From the NCBI GenBank assembly GCA_020809705.1, contig CP085834.1:496001-560000 (forward strand): a stretch of DNA of 64,000 bases. The letters run 5' to 3'. Below are positions 53,062-64,000 of the stretch, one piece after another (positions within the stretch are counted from its first letter, which is position 1; each line of letters begins with the position of its first letter). The position numbers were made by a program, and so were the translations under genes. This DNA is from Calonectria ilicicola. Lineage: Eukaryota; Ascomycota; Sordariomycetes; Hypocreales; Nectriaceae. The notes beneath the pieces are model-generated. The model was not told the DNA's origin. It worked only from the letters and a program-made list of their open reading frames with translations, and did no database searches.

Positions 53062-56000
53062 CTACACTCCAAAATGTACATATTGAATCCATTCCAATCC
53101 GTCATCTTCTGGTCCTGCATCAAGGATCAAGTTTCTTAGACTATCAGCAATTTCCGGTGCTTGCACGTCGTTGTGATTGTTGATAAGCCGAGATTGGGAT
53201 TGCTGAAAATAACCCTTCGTGTTCTGTGTCGCTTGCAACCAACCCTTTCGAAGCTCTCTCACAGCGTTATGCAAACCCCAAGCCACGGAGTCATCTGTCA
53301 TGTATTTGTCCCTTATTCCTTCATACGTAACCCTAGCTACGCCGACAGAAACATCGTCCCTAACGCCCCACAGGGTCCCAATTACATGGCGAAATCCAGC
53401 TAACCTAAACCCGGTAATAAGGTGAATGCTCTCGTCGATAAACTCAGAGTTTTCAATCTCACCCGTGCCACATGCGGAAAGGTACGCAAGAAATGGGGAG
53501 GTTTCTTCCAAGTTCAAATCCAGGAGATTCGCAACACTGAGGCATTCTTTCTTATCGGCGTGCAGAGAAAGGTAGCTCTGCGACGGGTCGTATGGATGTG
53601 TATACCCGTGACCAGCAAAATGGAATATTTGACTTTCGGGCAACTGCTTTAAAATCTCTCTCTTGCTGGGGTTTGGCTCAATAGGGTTGAGGGATAGCGA
53701 CTGGCACAAGTTGCCAATGCAAGCTATTTCCTCGGGTGCAGAGGGAAGTCTACTACTTCCTGGGGTATGCTCCATCGCTACTAAGAGGGCCTGGCTGGAT
53801 ATCATCTTTGAATTTTGAGGTTTTCGATTGCGAATAATTGACCCGATTGAAGTGCTATAGGATGAAATAACTCTATCAATGACAGTGTTGAAACAGCCAT
53901 CTTTGTGATATCCGGCTGCGTGTATTGGAAATTTTGAAAGGATTCCTGTTCCAATCCACCAAACATGAGGCAAATCATCATCGTTTGATGGCGGTCCCGT
54001 AAACCCTAAGAAGTTGAGGATTGGGCCCGCAATGCAATCCCACATCCACTCTAAGCCTGTTTGACTTTTGAAAGTTTGGCCATCTAGATGTTTCACTACA
54101 TCCTTTCTGTTCAATTCAGGCAGATGAAGTGATCGGATATGATTCCTGTCAACAATAATTGCATCAGAACGGAAAAGAGTATTGTTTAAAATGATAATGG
54201 GGCCACGGTCAGCAGCCTTGATAATGTCCAGTTCAGTTGGAGGAAGCAAGAAGTCCTCAAATCCTGGTTCCTGCCTAATCTGTGCAATCAGCTCATCTAG
54301 AGCTTGACCTGAATTATACCATTGTTCCAAGTCAACTTTCTGGTTTGACACAGAATAGTCAGTAGGATCTGGCTTTTTCAATTGGCTGCGAAGATGGGAA
54401 AATTTGTCTGCCAACAGCGGGCTCTTTTGGCGCAAGCCGCTTAGATCAGCCCGAATCTGATCCAGAGATAAGGCGAGGACCCCACGGCCTTTTTCAAGAA
54501 ATCCAAGTGCTACAAAGGCAGATTCACCAAGCTGGAGAGCAAGGCCAGCAGCATCAGAAGCCAGCCCGCCGACCTGACTAAGACTATCTTGTTTGTCTTC
54601 ATTCTGGAGGTGTCTCATAGCAAGTTGAGGAATCAGATCGACGACGATCCTTGAGTCTTCATAGGCTGAAATCCAATTTCCTTCACCAATATTCAGAATC
54701 ATTGCAGATCTTCCAGCTCTGATCCGAAGTCTCACGAAAGAGCCGACATCCCGGAGTGCCTGTTGAAAAAAACGGATGGCCTCATCGCGGTATTTTTGTA
54801 CTTTTGTTGCAGAATATCGCCTGGAAAGATAGATGCCGATTTGGGACAGGACATTGGCCCTTTCAGGATGGGTTCCCATTCTTTCCTCAGCCTCTTTGGA
54901 CAGTCGAATGCCTTCATCAAAGTATTTTTCATCTCCAGACTCCATGTATAAACGACCTAAGCAGCTTGCAAGATGGCCCATTCTTATTGCCACATCAACA
55001 TGGTTGCTGCTTGTAGATTTTAGAACCTTTCTATACAGCTCGATCGCTTCCTGAAGATCACTCATGGATCCTTCGAGGACGTATCGCAGTTCAAAGACTG
55101 AGGCAAATATCGACATATATGATTCCCGATTAGGGTCTTTGTCGTGAATCATTTCGAGGGCCTTCCTCATCGGCTCAGTATGTACTTCAAAGCCGGTCAT
55201 ATCTTTTATGCGTGAAGCCATTACTCTTAGACTCTTGCTGGCGTTAAATAAATAAAGGGCATAAGATGAGCTGTAAAAAGCAGCGTTGGCCGAATCGGCA
55301 GCGTTTTGATATATACTAATAGCCTCACAGAGGTCAGAGATTGAATTTGTTCGACTGTATCTGTCTGCGAGGCCTGATGCAATGCTAGAATAAGCACAGA
55401 ACCAATTGGAACTATGTTTTGGGAGGACCGCGACAGCTGCTCTTGAAAGTGTGATGGATTTGTCGAGGTAGGTGACCAATCCACTGTGATAATACAGGTC
55501 GGCGAATCTATTTCCGACTGTGTTAAGTAAAATGCCGCGAGACGGATGGTCATCTGCAGTCTGTTCAAGAACGCCTAATCCAATTTCGACAGCCTTTTCA
55601 AGGTTAGGCATAATTTTATTTTGTTCAAATTGTTTTCCTAATCCACTTATTAGGGAAGCAGCGAGACTCGGTCGGTTCTTGTGGGTTTCTCCAATGAGTT
55701 GAAGTGCATTTTGAGCTCTTTCAACAACTTCATCAAGGTAGCTGGTGGACCCTGTCTTGGCATATAGTTCAAAGAGCTGTTGAACCAGTTCAATCAATCG
55801 TTCTGACCAATCCGGATCTTCTTCTGGCTGAATACCAATAGCTTGACGATATAATTCGATACATTTTTCAAGATAGTCTACTTGATTCGTGGCATCAAAT
55901 CTATCGGAGAGTATGTGGGCCAAACGGTAGATATATTTCCTTTTTGTTGAATCGTTGCCCTCACTAGCCTCGACTGCTTCGCCAGCTACCTTGATAGCAT

Positions 56001-56727
56001 GCGCCGAATCTTCCTCCTGCTGCGTGTTGTTGTATTTTTTCCGAAGCAAAATTGCCAAATTGTCCAAGTACATTGCTTGGTTGGTGCGATCCCCAAGCAT
56101 CTTGTTCAGATCAACAGCTTGTTGAGTGATATCGATTGCCTGTTCAAGATCCGATAATTCGTTGGTATGGTAATACAGATCGCTCAGAACAAGCCCTAAG
56201 CTGTTGAGATACTCTCCTCGCTGTGGGTGATTGTCTTGAGTTTCTTCTATTATTTGTCGGGCTTTCGATAGTACTTTCATGAGATCTGTAACTTCTTCTG
56301 AATTGGAATAGAGCTCGTAAAGCAGAAGCACAAGATCCTGTAAATATTCTACGCGATTTTCATCTCCTTGAGAAAGAGCTTCAACAGCGTTATGCGTCGC
56401 GGCAATGGAATCTCTTAGAAACATGATTTCCTCTATATCGCAATATAGGTCATACAGCAGAGTAGAAAGAATATGCAGGTGATATGCTCGGCTTTGTCCG
56501 TGAGATGATGATTTGGAAACGGCCAATCTGGCTAATTCGATTGCTTCATCGAGATGAATCGGTGACTCAGTGCTACGATACAGGTCTCGTAGTTCAAGGG
56601 CCCTATTGCTCAAGTCTTCTGCTGGAAGTTCGGAGAAGCGTGTCTGTGTGTCCGCCGTTGGCCGGCGATTTCCCGCATCCGAATGCTCATGTTTAGGCAA
56701 TTGGTCAATATCTCCTAACTGGTCCAT
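53062..56727 (-). CDS. TPR-CHAT protein (caspase-like peptidase domain)
   Basis: ATG at 56727-56725, one exon, 1221 residues. Residues about 30-720 are degenerate tetratricopeptide units of the type found beside CHAT domains (YLNSLGLVLSDLYYHTNELSDLEQAIDITQQAV and many like it). The C-terminal part from about 850 is a CHAT domain: catalytic His in FHFAGHGYTH (about 1035), catalytic Cys in LAYLSACGTGE (about 1085), then GFRLAGFRHVIGTLWGVRDD. CHAT peptidases belong to clan CD with caspases and separase. In bacteria TPR-CHAT is the protease of gRAMP/CRISPR (Craspase) systems; fungal members are uncharacterised candidates for regulated proteolysis or cell death. The His/Cys dyad is intact. Confidence 0.92.
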   Translation of the reverse strand: MDQLGDIDQLPKHEHSDAGNRRPTADTQTRFSELPAEDLSNRALELRDLYRSTESPIHLDEAIELARLAVSKSSSHGQSRAYHLHILSTLLYDLYCDIEEIMFLRDSIAATHNAVEALSQGDENRVEYLQDLVLLLYELYSNSEEVTDLMKVLSKARQIIEETQDNHPQRGEYLNSLGLVLSDLYYHTNELSDLEQAIDITQQAVDLNKMLGDRTNQAMYLDNLAILLRKKYNNTQQEEDSAHAIKVAGEAVEASEGNDSTKRKYIYRLAHILSDRFDATNQVDYLEKCIELYRQAIGIQPEEDPDWSERLIELVQQLFELYAKTGSTSYLDEVVERAQNALQLIGETHKNRPSLAASLISGLGKQFEQNKIMPNLEKAVEIGLGVLEQTADDHPSRGILLNTVGNRFADLYYHSGLVTYLDKSITLSRAAVAVLPKHSSNWFCAYSSIASGLADRYSRTNSISDLCEAISIYQNAADSANAAFYSSSYALYLFNASKSLRVMASRIKDMTGFEVHTEPMRKALEMIHDKDPNRESYMSIFASVFELRYVLEGSMSDLQEAIELYRKVLKSTSSNHVDVAIRMGHLASCLGRLYMESGDEKYFDEGIRLSKEAEERMGTHPERANVLSQIGIYLSRRYSATKVQKYRDEAIRFFQQALRDVGSFVRLRIRAGRSAMILNIGEGNWISAYEDSRIVVDLIPQLAMRHLQNEDKQDSLSQVGGLASDAAGLALQLGESAFVALGFLEKGRGVLALSLDQIRADLSGLRQKSPLLADKFSHLRSQLKKPDPTDYSVSNQKVDLEQWYNSGQALDELIAQIRQEPGFEDFLLPPTELDIIKAADRGPIIILNNTLFRSDAIIVDRNHIRSLHLPELNRKDVVKHLDGQTFKSQTGLEWMWDCIAGPILNFLGFTGPPSNDDDLPHVWWIGTGILSKFPIHAAGYHKDGCFNTVIDRVISSYSTSIGSIIRNRKPQNSKMISSQALLVAMEHTPGSSRLPSAPEEIACIGNLCQSLSLNPIEPNPSKREILKQLPESQIFHFAGHGYTHPYDPSQSYLSLHADKKECLSVANLLDLNLEETSPFLAYLSACGTGEIENSEFIDESIHLITGFRLAGFRHVIGTLWGVRDDVSVGVARVTYEGIRDKYMTDDSVAWGLHNAVRELRKGWLQATQNTKGYFQQSQSRLINNHNDVQAPEIADSLRNLILDAGPEDDGLEWIQYVHFGV

Positions 56728-56919
56728 TGGTATCCCAAGCTATTTGTCGCTGCGGCCTTGTTATACTTCTTCGGATAGGAATATTTTTAATTGAATATGC
56801 GTCTGTCCGTGGAAATCGGAACTCGTTCCTCTCGTTTTTGGAATGCCCGCAATTAATCGGTGGCGTACTGGCGGAGTTAAATGCTGTGAGCTGAATGATT
56901 ACGTGCCAAGGCGATAATT

Positions 56920-57451
56920 CTACCCAAATCTTCGTATCATTTGCAGAGCATCCGGAATCGAGCCATGTAGCGACTGAGGAGATTGGAATTTGAATGAGGC
57001 ACCGCTGTGTGTTTTGATTGTGACATGTTGGGCGAGAAATTCTACAGGCAACCAGATGCTTCGGTTATTTCGAGGCTGAATCTTACAAAACCAATCAGAG
57101 CCGTCTCCTAGCCGACTTGGATGGCTTGCGCCAAGTCCCATTGATAGGCTTAAAGCACACGCTGCTACATGCAAGAGGTCAGCAGACATGTCCGCCTTAC
57201 TGTCAGGCACAATGCGGGCGTGAGTGTGATGCCAAGCTGGGGACCCGCTGTCCCTCATATCAAATGAATACGTGAGTGAGCTGGAAGGCACAGGAGTTTC
57301 TGTTCGTGGCACGGATATTTAATAGCCATGGCAATGCGATTTGAATACCCATCACGACATTGCCTTGAGTGGGCACCAGAGATGAGCGCTTTACAACAAT
57401 TGTTGCATTCCCATCCTCGGTGTGCTTGCGGACCAACTGCCCTGGCTGCAC
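56920..57451 (-). other. Possible orphan gene or remnant
   Basis: Two overlapping minus-strand frames look protein-like: 57451-57260 (QPGQLVRKHTEDGNATIVV) and 57312-56920 (IVPDSKADMSADLLHVAACA, SIWLPVEFLAQHV). A single frameshift near 57270-57310 would join them to about 165 residues. I do not recognise a domain and see no clean splice pair. Confidence 0.25.
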
Positions 57452-57731
57452 TGCATTTTTAGCCCCCCAAACACACGCTGACTGGAGGGACCGGCGCTTG
57501 GCAAAGGTTCGGTTAAATATTACAGAAGCCGCTTGAGTTTCGTCTCAGGATACCACAGTAATCGTAGGATTTTTATTGCGATTACTTTTGTCGCCAATAT
57601 CAATTCCTTAAATTTCAAGAGAATATAATATAATTAAAATCATCATTCCTACTATTCGATAGATTTTGTTGCAAACGTAAGCACAATGTAGTTTTCATTG
57701 TAACAATTATCTTGCATCACTTACTACTTAA

Positions 57732-60700
57732 TTAATTTCCTTCTAAGCTTTGCAAATTTATCAACTCGGCATAGACTCCTTTCTTTTGTAGTAGCTGGTT
57801 ATGGGTCCCCTGTTCAACTATCCTCCCTTGGCTGAAAACAAAAATTGCATCAGCCTTCTGGATCGAGCTAAGACGATGAGCGATGGCCATAGTTGTACGG
57901 CCTTTTGCTGCTTTATCCAATGCCATCTGCACGGCACGCTCAGATTCAGAGTCGAGCGCAGAGGTAGCCTCATCCAGCAACAGAACTCTGGGTTTGCGCA
58001 CAAGAGCACGGGCAATCGCAATTCGTTGTTTTTGGCCACCAGATAAAAGACCTCCCTTGCTTCCAACGACTGTGTCAAAACCATCAGGTAAAGACACGAT
58101 AAAGTCATAAATATTAGCATCGATACAAGCATTTTTAATATCCTCATCCGAAAGATTCTCCTCCGGGGATCCAAGGGCAATATTGTCTCTGATAGTACCC
58201 TGATACAAAGTCGGTTCCTGGCCAACAAGAGCAATTTGACTGCGATAACTATTGATGTTAAAACTTTTGATGCTCTTGCCGTCCAAAAATATGCTTCCTT
58301 TTGTTGGATTGTAAAATCTTTCAAGAAGCTGGATAATTGTACTCTTTCCGCAACCTGACGCACCAACAAGGGCAACATATTGACCAGGCTTAATATCAAG
58401 ATCAATGCCGCCAAGTACAGGATGATCAGGCCTTGTTGGGTAGTGAAAGTGCACATTACGAAGCTCGATATGCCCGCTGGTGTTGTCGATATTATCCCCC
58501 TCCTCAGACCAAACATCAATCGAGGGTTTACGCTCAAATAAGTCTTTAAGAGCCTTGGCTGCCAAACATGCCTTGCTCATGCTAGCAGCGTACGAAAAGA
58601 AAGCACCAGCAGACTGGGCGCTGAAAACGACAGCACAGAAGCAGACAAAGAATTGAAACATGGAATATTCCAACTTGGCAATCAAGGTACCGCCGTACCA
58701 AAAGCATAACGCCAGGATTAGAAAAGTCAGAGATTCTGAGAGTGCAAAAACAAAACTTGATTTGAGAATCGAGTATAAACTCTTGCTCCGTTGAATTTCC
58801 AAAGATCTGCGATACTCTTCGAGAACATCAGTCTCGCGATTGAGTGAATTGATGGTCCGGATAGCTGAAACAGCTTCGGAAGCGTAGGATGCCGAGCTCG
58901 CATATGCTTTTTGAGCACAGGTGTCAAAATGAGCAAGTATCGCGAATCTATAATAGCCACATGCGACTAGCAACGGGATCGTGGAGGCACTCACAAGCGC
59001 CAGCTTCCAGCCAATGGCAATACCAATAACTAAGCCGACGATAATTGTAGTTATAATCATGAGAAGGTTCCCGAGAGTGACTCCACTAAGCCCAGCTACA
59101 TCGGTTATCGTCGTGGAGAGAAAAGATGTCAAAGCGCCAGAAGTATTCTCTTCATTGTCGAAATAGGAAATGTCCTGACGCAGAATTTGCTTAAATGCGG
59201 ACAGCCTTGCGCGATGAATCAACCGTTCAGAGCACTTTCCAAATAAAATACCGTTGGCCGCATAAGAAATGCCCAGTACTCCAGCCAACATGACGTACAT
59301 CGCTGCCCAAAAGTCAGAGTCTCGCTTGACCGTCGCTTGGTTGGATGAGGTAATAGGTGTCGATAAGGTGCTAATGGCCTTGGCAAGAAAAATAGTTTGA
59401 ACGGGTGTTCCGGCGCCGGAGATGATTGAGAAGAAAAGGCCGCACAGCATCAAGAGCTTTTCTTGCTTGTTAAATGATGCAATGAGCTTGACTAGATCCC
59501 ATAGGGTTGCTTTGTTGATCTTAGTAGCGTCATCCTGGCCAGGGTCGATAGTGCCAACTGTAGAATAGCGTCTCAGTTGTATCGCTGTACTGCTTTCTCC
59601 GTTCCGCCCTTCATCTGCCCAAGATGGCTTGCTCTCAAGCAGAGTGTTATCGTCATCATCTTCAGGGTCAGAAGTCTTATCCGTGGGTTGATCCACATCT
59701 TGAGCTTCAACGAGATCAAAGTAAGCACCTCGCTTTTGAATCAGGTCACCATGGGTTCCTTGTTCGATCACTTTTCCTTTCGCCATGACAACAATATTGT
59801 CAGCATTTTTAATGGTTGAAAGTCTGTGGGCAATGGTAATCGTAGTGCGTCCTTGAGCAGCAGCTTCCAGGGCCTCTTGAACCACACCCTCCGACTTTGT
59901 ATCCAATGCAGAAGTTGCCTCGTCGAGCAGTAGGACTATGTTTGTGTCAATGTCATTTTCAATAAATGTTAATCATGAGACTTACTCTTCGGATCCGAAA
60001 CAATGGCTCTGGCAATAGCGATTCGCTGCTTTTGCCCGCCAGATAGTAAGAAACCACGGTCGCCCACCTGTGTGTCATATCCATCTGGGAGGCTACTAAT
60101 AAAGTCATGCGCATTGGCCTTTTTCGCGGCCTCAATAACCAATTGCATTTGGAGTTTGTCGTCCATATTTTCATTCTTTGTCCCAACAAGGCCGTACTTG
60201 ATATTTCGATAAATCGTAGTGGCAAATAGGGTGGGCTCTTGGCTGACAAGCGAAATATTTTGTCGTACCCATTTCAGATTGAGTGTACGCATATCATGTC
60301 CGTCAAGATATACAGAACCACTCACTGGTTCATAAAACCTCTCGATTATTCCGATAATTGTGCTTTTTCCAGAACCTGATGAGCCCACCAAGGCTGTTGT
60401 CTTACCAGCTGGGATCGTAAGACTCACGCCATCCATGACGACTACTCCAGGCCGAGAAGGGTATATATGCCTTACATCCTCCAGTCGAATGGAACCCTGG
60501 ATGTTCTCGAGTGTTTCGCCAGCTTCCGAAAAGGGGTCCAGAGGGGATTGCCGATCTATAGTTGCGTAAATTTTGTTGGCAGCAGCCACTGCCGTTGTGA
60601 AAGCCTGGGCATGTGGTCCAACATTTCCAATATTGAAAGCTCCGATAATGATTGACATGACAGTTACGAGGACCTTTTCAAATGGCAGATGTTCGTAAAT

Positions 60701-61787
60701 CACATAGTGGCCTCCAAGCCAAAATGCCAACGCATATCCTAGCGTGATTACTATCATCATACCCGCCATAAGAAATGCAGTGACTATTTTGGCCCGAAAC
60801 CCAGACCGCTCTGCCTTCTTAAGGTGGTTGTCGTACTGCGAGGCTAGTCTAGCCTGCGTACCAAATGCGACGGCGTTGCGGATCGAGCTAATCACTTCAT
60901 CGACAAGGCTTCCTCCTGGGGCGTAAGCGTCGATTGACTCTTTGGTGTACTTGACCACAAAGACGGATGAAACGCCCATGACCAAAACGAGAGCAACGAC
61001 GACAGAGGTGAGAATGAGTGCGAGCTTCCAGTACTTGACAAAGCCAATAACAAATGCCGAAATAAATGCTGCGACTGCGGCTAGGGACAGTCCAATCTTC
61101 TGAGAAATTCCATCTTGAATGAGGTTGGTATCGGCCGTGATTCTTGTGACAACCTCTCCGGTTCCTATTTTATCGAAGTAGCCAATGTTTTGCCTCAGGC
61201 AGTTCTCGAGGTAGTGTTCGCGTATCCTCCCGGTGATACGTTCTCCGGTGTCTAAGAGAATGTCAGATCGTCTCAAAAGATGAGTTTTGCCCAAGGCACT
61301 CACAAATAAAGCCAACAGTGAAGCTGTAGGTAGCCACAAAATCACCTATTGCGAGGTAAACGAAATAAAGCACCATTTTCCCTAGCTCAGATTTGAACTC
61401 TCCGTACGAGGTCTTTCCCTGGAAGTAATCTTGGAATGTCCCTTGCAGTCCACCAAAGACCACGGTCATTAATGGCATTGCCGCGCCGCTGACAATAGCC
61501 ATGATGGAAGACGCCAAGATGGCAATTAAATCAGCAGTTGATGCATATCGAAATAGATCAAAGTATCCAACTTTAATATCTGGCGTCAAAGCTTGTCGCT
61601 TGAGGATGGCGGCCTCCTCATTCGAAAGGTGTGCATACGGATCATGATCAACGCCCTCGTCTGTGCTGCCGTCGCTCACAGCCTTTTCACCTGCGGTCAT
61701 GTCGATGGATGTATCATTTCCTGCGCGCCTGTTCGAATCTGCGGTGTCTAGTGGCTGCAAAATCCCTTCATTTTCGTCTCTCGCCAT
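57732..61787 (-). CDS. Full-length ABCB (MDR/Pgp-type) ABC exporter, 3 exons
   Basis: ATG at 61787-61785; exons 61787-61304, 61251-59986 and 59935-57732; 1317 residues. Introns have GTGAGT and GTAAGT donors; splicing restores TVGFIYTGERITGRI and SDPKILLLDEATSALD. The layout is TMD-NBD-TMD-NBD: Walker A GSSGSGKST (about 450) and GASGCGKST (about 1105), ABC signatures LSGGQKQRIAIARA (about 565 and 1213), Walker B ILLLDEATSALD / VLLLDEATSALD, and H-loops TITIAHRLST / TMAIAHRLSS. The N-terminus is acidic (NDTSIDMTAGEKAVSDG). It should export hydrophobic drugs or metabolites at the plasma membrane. All catalytic motifs are present. The substrate is unknown. Confidence 0.95.
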
Positions 61788-62853
61788 AGCAATTTTCTTC
61801 ACGGATGAATTAGAACCCTGTAAGAAACGTTAGCAATGTGAAACGGGATATCCGTCGGTGGATAAGGACAGCTCAGGTTGGGGAATCAGGCAACTACCTA
61901 CCTAATGGAATTAAAACAAACATTACAAGTAACGGTGTCGCATACTCGACGATCAAATTGTTCTGCGGGCCTTTTGTTCTTTGTATGACGTTTTTAGGGT
62001 GTCGTCGATCTGCTCTGTCGGGCTGTCGGGGTCGACAACACCCCGAACAGCCAATCGAGAAGGTTAATTTGCAGTCTCAGCAGACATGTTACGAAGGGTG
62101 AACTGAATCAACATTCCAACCATGTGTGGCTGTAGTTCGTGGCCTCTAGAAAAGTGGAGTATAACACTGTCTCAGAGGACGACCGCAGTTATGGAGACGG
62201 GACAACAACATTCCCCTAGTCCAAAGGCTAGATTGAGATATCCGGCTGTTAGTTTGAACCATGCAAATCAATTCACGTAATTCTTTCCTTTGTGATGAAA
62301 GGGATGACCCGGTGATGTACTAGATCAGCCATGAAGTGCGCCCCTTTCCATCAAACTGGAATCAAATTCGTATTGAGTGGTCAGAGGATGGCCTCAATAG
62401 TTTTCCAGGGGCAGTTATTTCTAAATGTCTTGAATATGTTGCCGATTGCGGCGAATTGCGTGATTATACAAAGGTTAACTGCCATGATCAGTCTCACATT
62501 ATGCATCCATTGCAAGAGAGGGCGGCGAAGGTTTGAACAGTGGGGCCACGTATAATTCAACCAGTGCCAGTCCTAAAGTAATCGTAGCACACATGACCAT
62601 CGACCTGATCGAGCGATTTCTAATTAGCTTTGAATCATTAGAATCAGTTTCAGACATCGAACCGTTATTACATGTGGCAACGTCTCCTCGACTATCCCCT
62701 CTCCCGTCCCTCAACCAATGTGATTGCTCTGTGTTGATCATCTCTCTTTGTAGGTCTAAGATATCTTGGTCAAATATTATCTGAAGAAATAGTATACATA
62801 TTCGAAAATATATAAGGTGGAAATATGTACAAAAGACTAGCCAACATGCTTTT
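61788..62853. other. Intergenic, no gene seen
   Basis: ABC transporter promoter at the left; short opposed frames at 62331-62784 have no domain. Confidence 0.5.
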
Positions 62854-64000
62854 TTAAATAAATCTACCCTTCTTGCTCAACCAGCTGTCAACATAGTTGA
62901 ATGTTGTTGCCACGGTATCTCCAAACTCTCCGGGATATGATTCGCATTGAGTGCAGGGATCTATGGTATGCGCAGCTCCCTCGACAAAGGCAATATCGGT
63001 ATCATTGCTCACAGCAGCCATGTGCGTCTTTTCAATGTTGATAAATTCGTAGTGTCCCGTGTTACCCATAGTCAGGAGAGGCACGTGGACACCCTGCACG
63101 GCACTAATGGGGACCATCTGGGATGAGTTCCAAACGACACCTGTGATGCCGTCCGCATGGTATGCAAAGTCCTCGGTAGTGGTGATGGCTACTGTTGAAA
63201 GAAAACGCTTGATGGTGGTTTTTAGTGCGCCGTTGAGGTACTGGTTTGCGATGGAGGGTATTGTTGAAGCGACTCGAACGGAGGGGACAATTTGGGTGGA
63301 GTAGCTTCCGTTCTTGTGGAGAAGCTTCCAAGCATGTGTGGTGTGGTGTAGGTAGTTTAGATCCTGAAGTTCTATTAGTACCACCCTGAAAAAACAAAAA
63401 AGCCATTCGGTCAATTTATGTGGGTGTTCTAACCTGAGCGAAAAACTTGTTATTGTTGCCTGTGTAGATTGCATCCGGCACGTAAAGCGGCTCGTCATCA
63501 GTGAACAGTCCTGTGCCGTTGTTGATGGCATCAAGACGATCCTTTGCAGAGGTGATGATGCGTGTGTTTCGTGCGTTCACCCCAGCTGCAAATCGTGCAG
63601 CAAACTCGGTGCTATAGGTGGATGATCCAGTGCTGTTCCATCCATTCGAGGTGTTGTACAAGTTGAGAGATTGGTCAATTTTGCTGCCTATCGTCTCGTC
63701 CTCAATAGCTGGGTTCAGCGATGTGACCATCATGGTACTAATGCCAAAATTAGCGTCATTGAGGATTACGCCATCTGCCGCGGGAAGGCCTGCCAAGGCG
63801 TCCGAACAGGGGTAAATCTTCTCGGCGCCGTTGCAGGCCGACAAGCCATTCTCGGCAATGTTTTGGTACTGAGACAACATGGCGCCACCACCACTGTGGC
63901 CAAACAGAATGACCTTTTTGAATTCGGTTTGGTTGCGCAAATACTGGACTGCGTAGCTGGCATCGAGCATCATGTCTTCAAAATTCAGATCCGTCATGTA
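62854..64000 (-). CDS. Alpha/beta hydrolase, 5' end beyond the right edge
   Basis: Exon x 64000-63434 (frame open to the edge), intron 63433-63364 (GTTAGA donor, TACTAAT branch site, CTTCAG acceptor), last exon 63363-62854. The joined part reads NNKFFAQ-DLNYLHHTTHAWK. The nucleophile elbow VILFGHSGGGAML is seen near the start and a C-terminal GAAHTIDPC supplies the candidate catalytic His. LPAADGVILNDANFGIS follows the elbow region. About 358 residues are present; the lid and the oxyanion part upstream are missing. Likely a serine esterase or lactone/thioester hydrolase; substrate and location are unknown because the N-terminus is not in view. Confidence 0.75.

Noticed and set aside
1..64000. 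tRNA, rRNA and CRISPR loci
   Set aside because: Scanned for B-box-like GGTTCGAATCC patterns, rRNA-like stretches and regularly spaced repeats; none found.

Overview
This window is nuclear DNA of a filamentous ascomycete (Pezizomycotina). Genes carry many short spliceosomal introns of about 45-75 bp with GTAAGT/GTGAGT-type donors and CTAAC-like branch points. The gene content is typically fungal: Zn(II)2Cys6 regulator, HET-domain gene, NACHT-ankyrin NLR, LaeA-like methyltransferase and a Dal5-type transporter. There is also a nearly pure A/T block with transition-only decay, the mark of repeat-induced point mutation (RIP). The species cannot be told from the sequence. Gene density is low and several genes are broken, as in an accessory or subtelomeric-like region.

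Layout. 1-1.0 kb: 3' part of a P-loop ATPase of a mainly bacterial type. 1.7-3.6: Dal5-type MFS transporter. 4.7-8.8: two unknown membrane-protein genes, the second with one internal stop. 10-12.5: secreted HSL-type esterase and a short-chain dehydrogenase. 13.8-14.4: secreted protein with four cystine-knot-like repeats. 17.3-20.7: NLR (short N-terminal amyloid-like motif, NACHT, ankyrin repeats). 20.9-23.8: NmrA-like gene divergent from a Zn2Cys6 regulator. 24-29.3: HET gene and F-box/LRR gene, each with one in-frame TAG. 30-39: two crotonase paralogues around a broken CBM-like gene and an OMP decarboxylase, then an O-methyltransferase divergent from a LaeA-like methyltransferase. 39.5-40.3: decayed second NLR.

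40.3-49.1 is a nested transposon. A RIP-shredded TIR element of about 1.85 kb, flanked by TA, was invaded by a 6.9 kb Ty3/gypsy chromovirus. The chromovirus has 395-bp LTRs with no difference that I can see and a TAATT target duplication. It carries gag with an internal stop, an A_AAA_AAC frameshift heptamer at the gag-pol junction, pol broken at five A5 tracts, and an antisense ORF with a Zn2Cys6-like cysteine pattern.

49.3-51: secreted Thr-rich protein. 53-56.7: TPR-CHAT caspase-like protein. 57.7-61.8: full-length ABCB exporter. 62.9-64: alpha/beta hydrolase cut by the right edge.

Two themes stand out. First, self/non-self recognition and cell-death genes are concentrated here: an intact NLR, a decayed NLR, HET and TPR-CHAT. 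Second, a small tailoring and regulatory gene group (O-methyltransferase, LaeA-like methyltransferase, crotonases, OMP decarboxylase) has no visible backbone synthase. All gene models were spliced by eye; splice coordinates are exact where given but untested.
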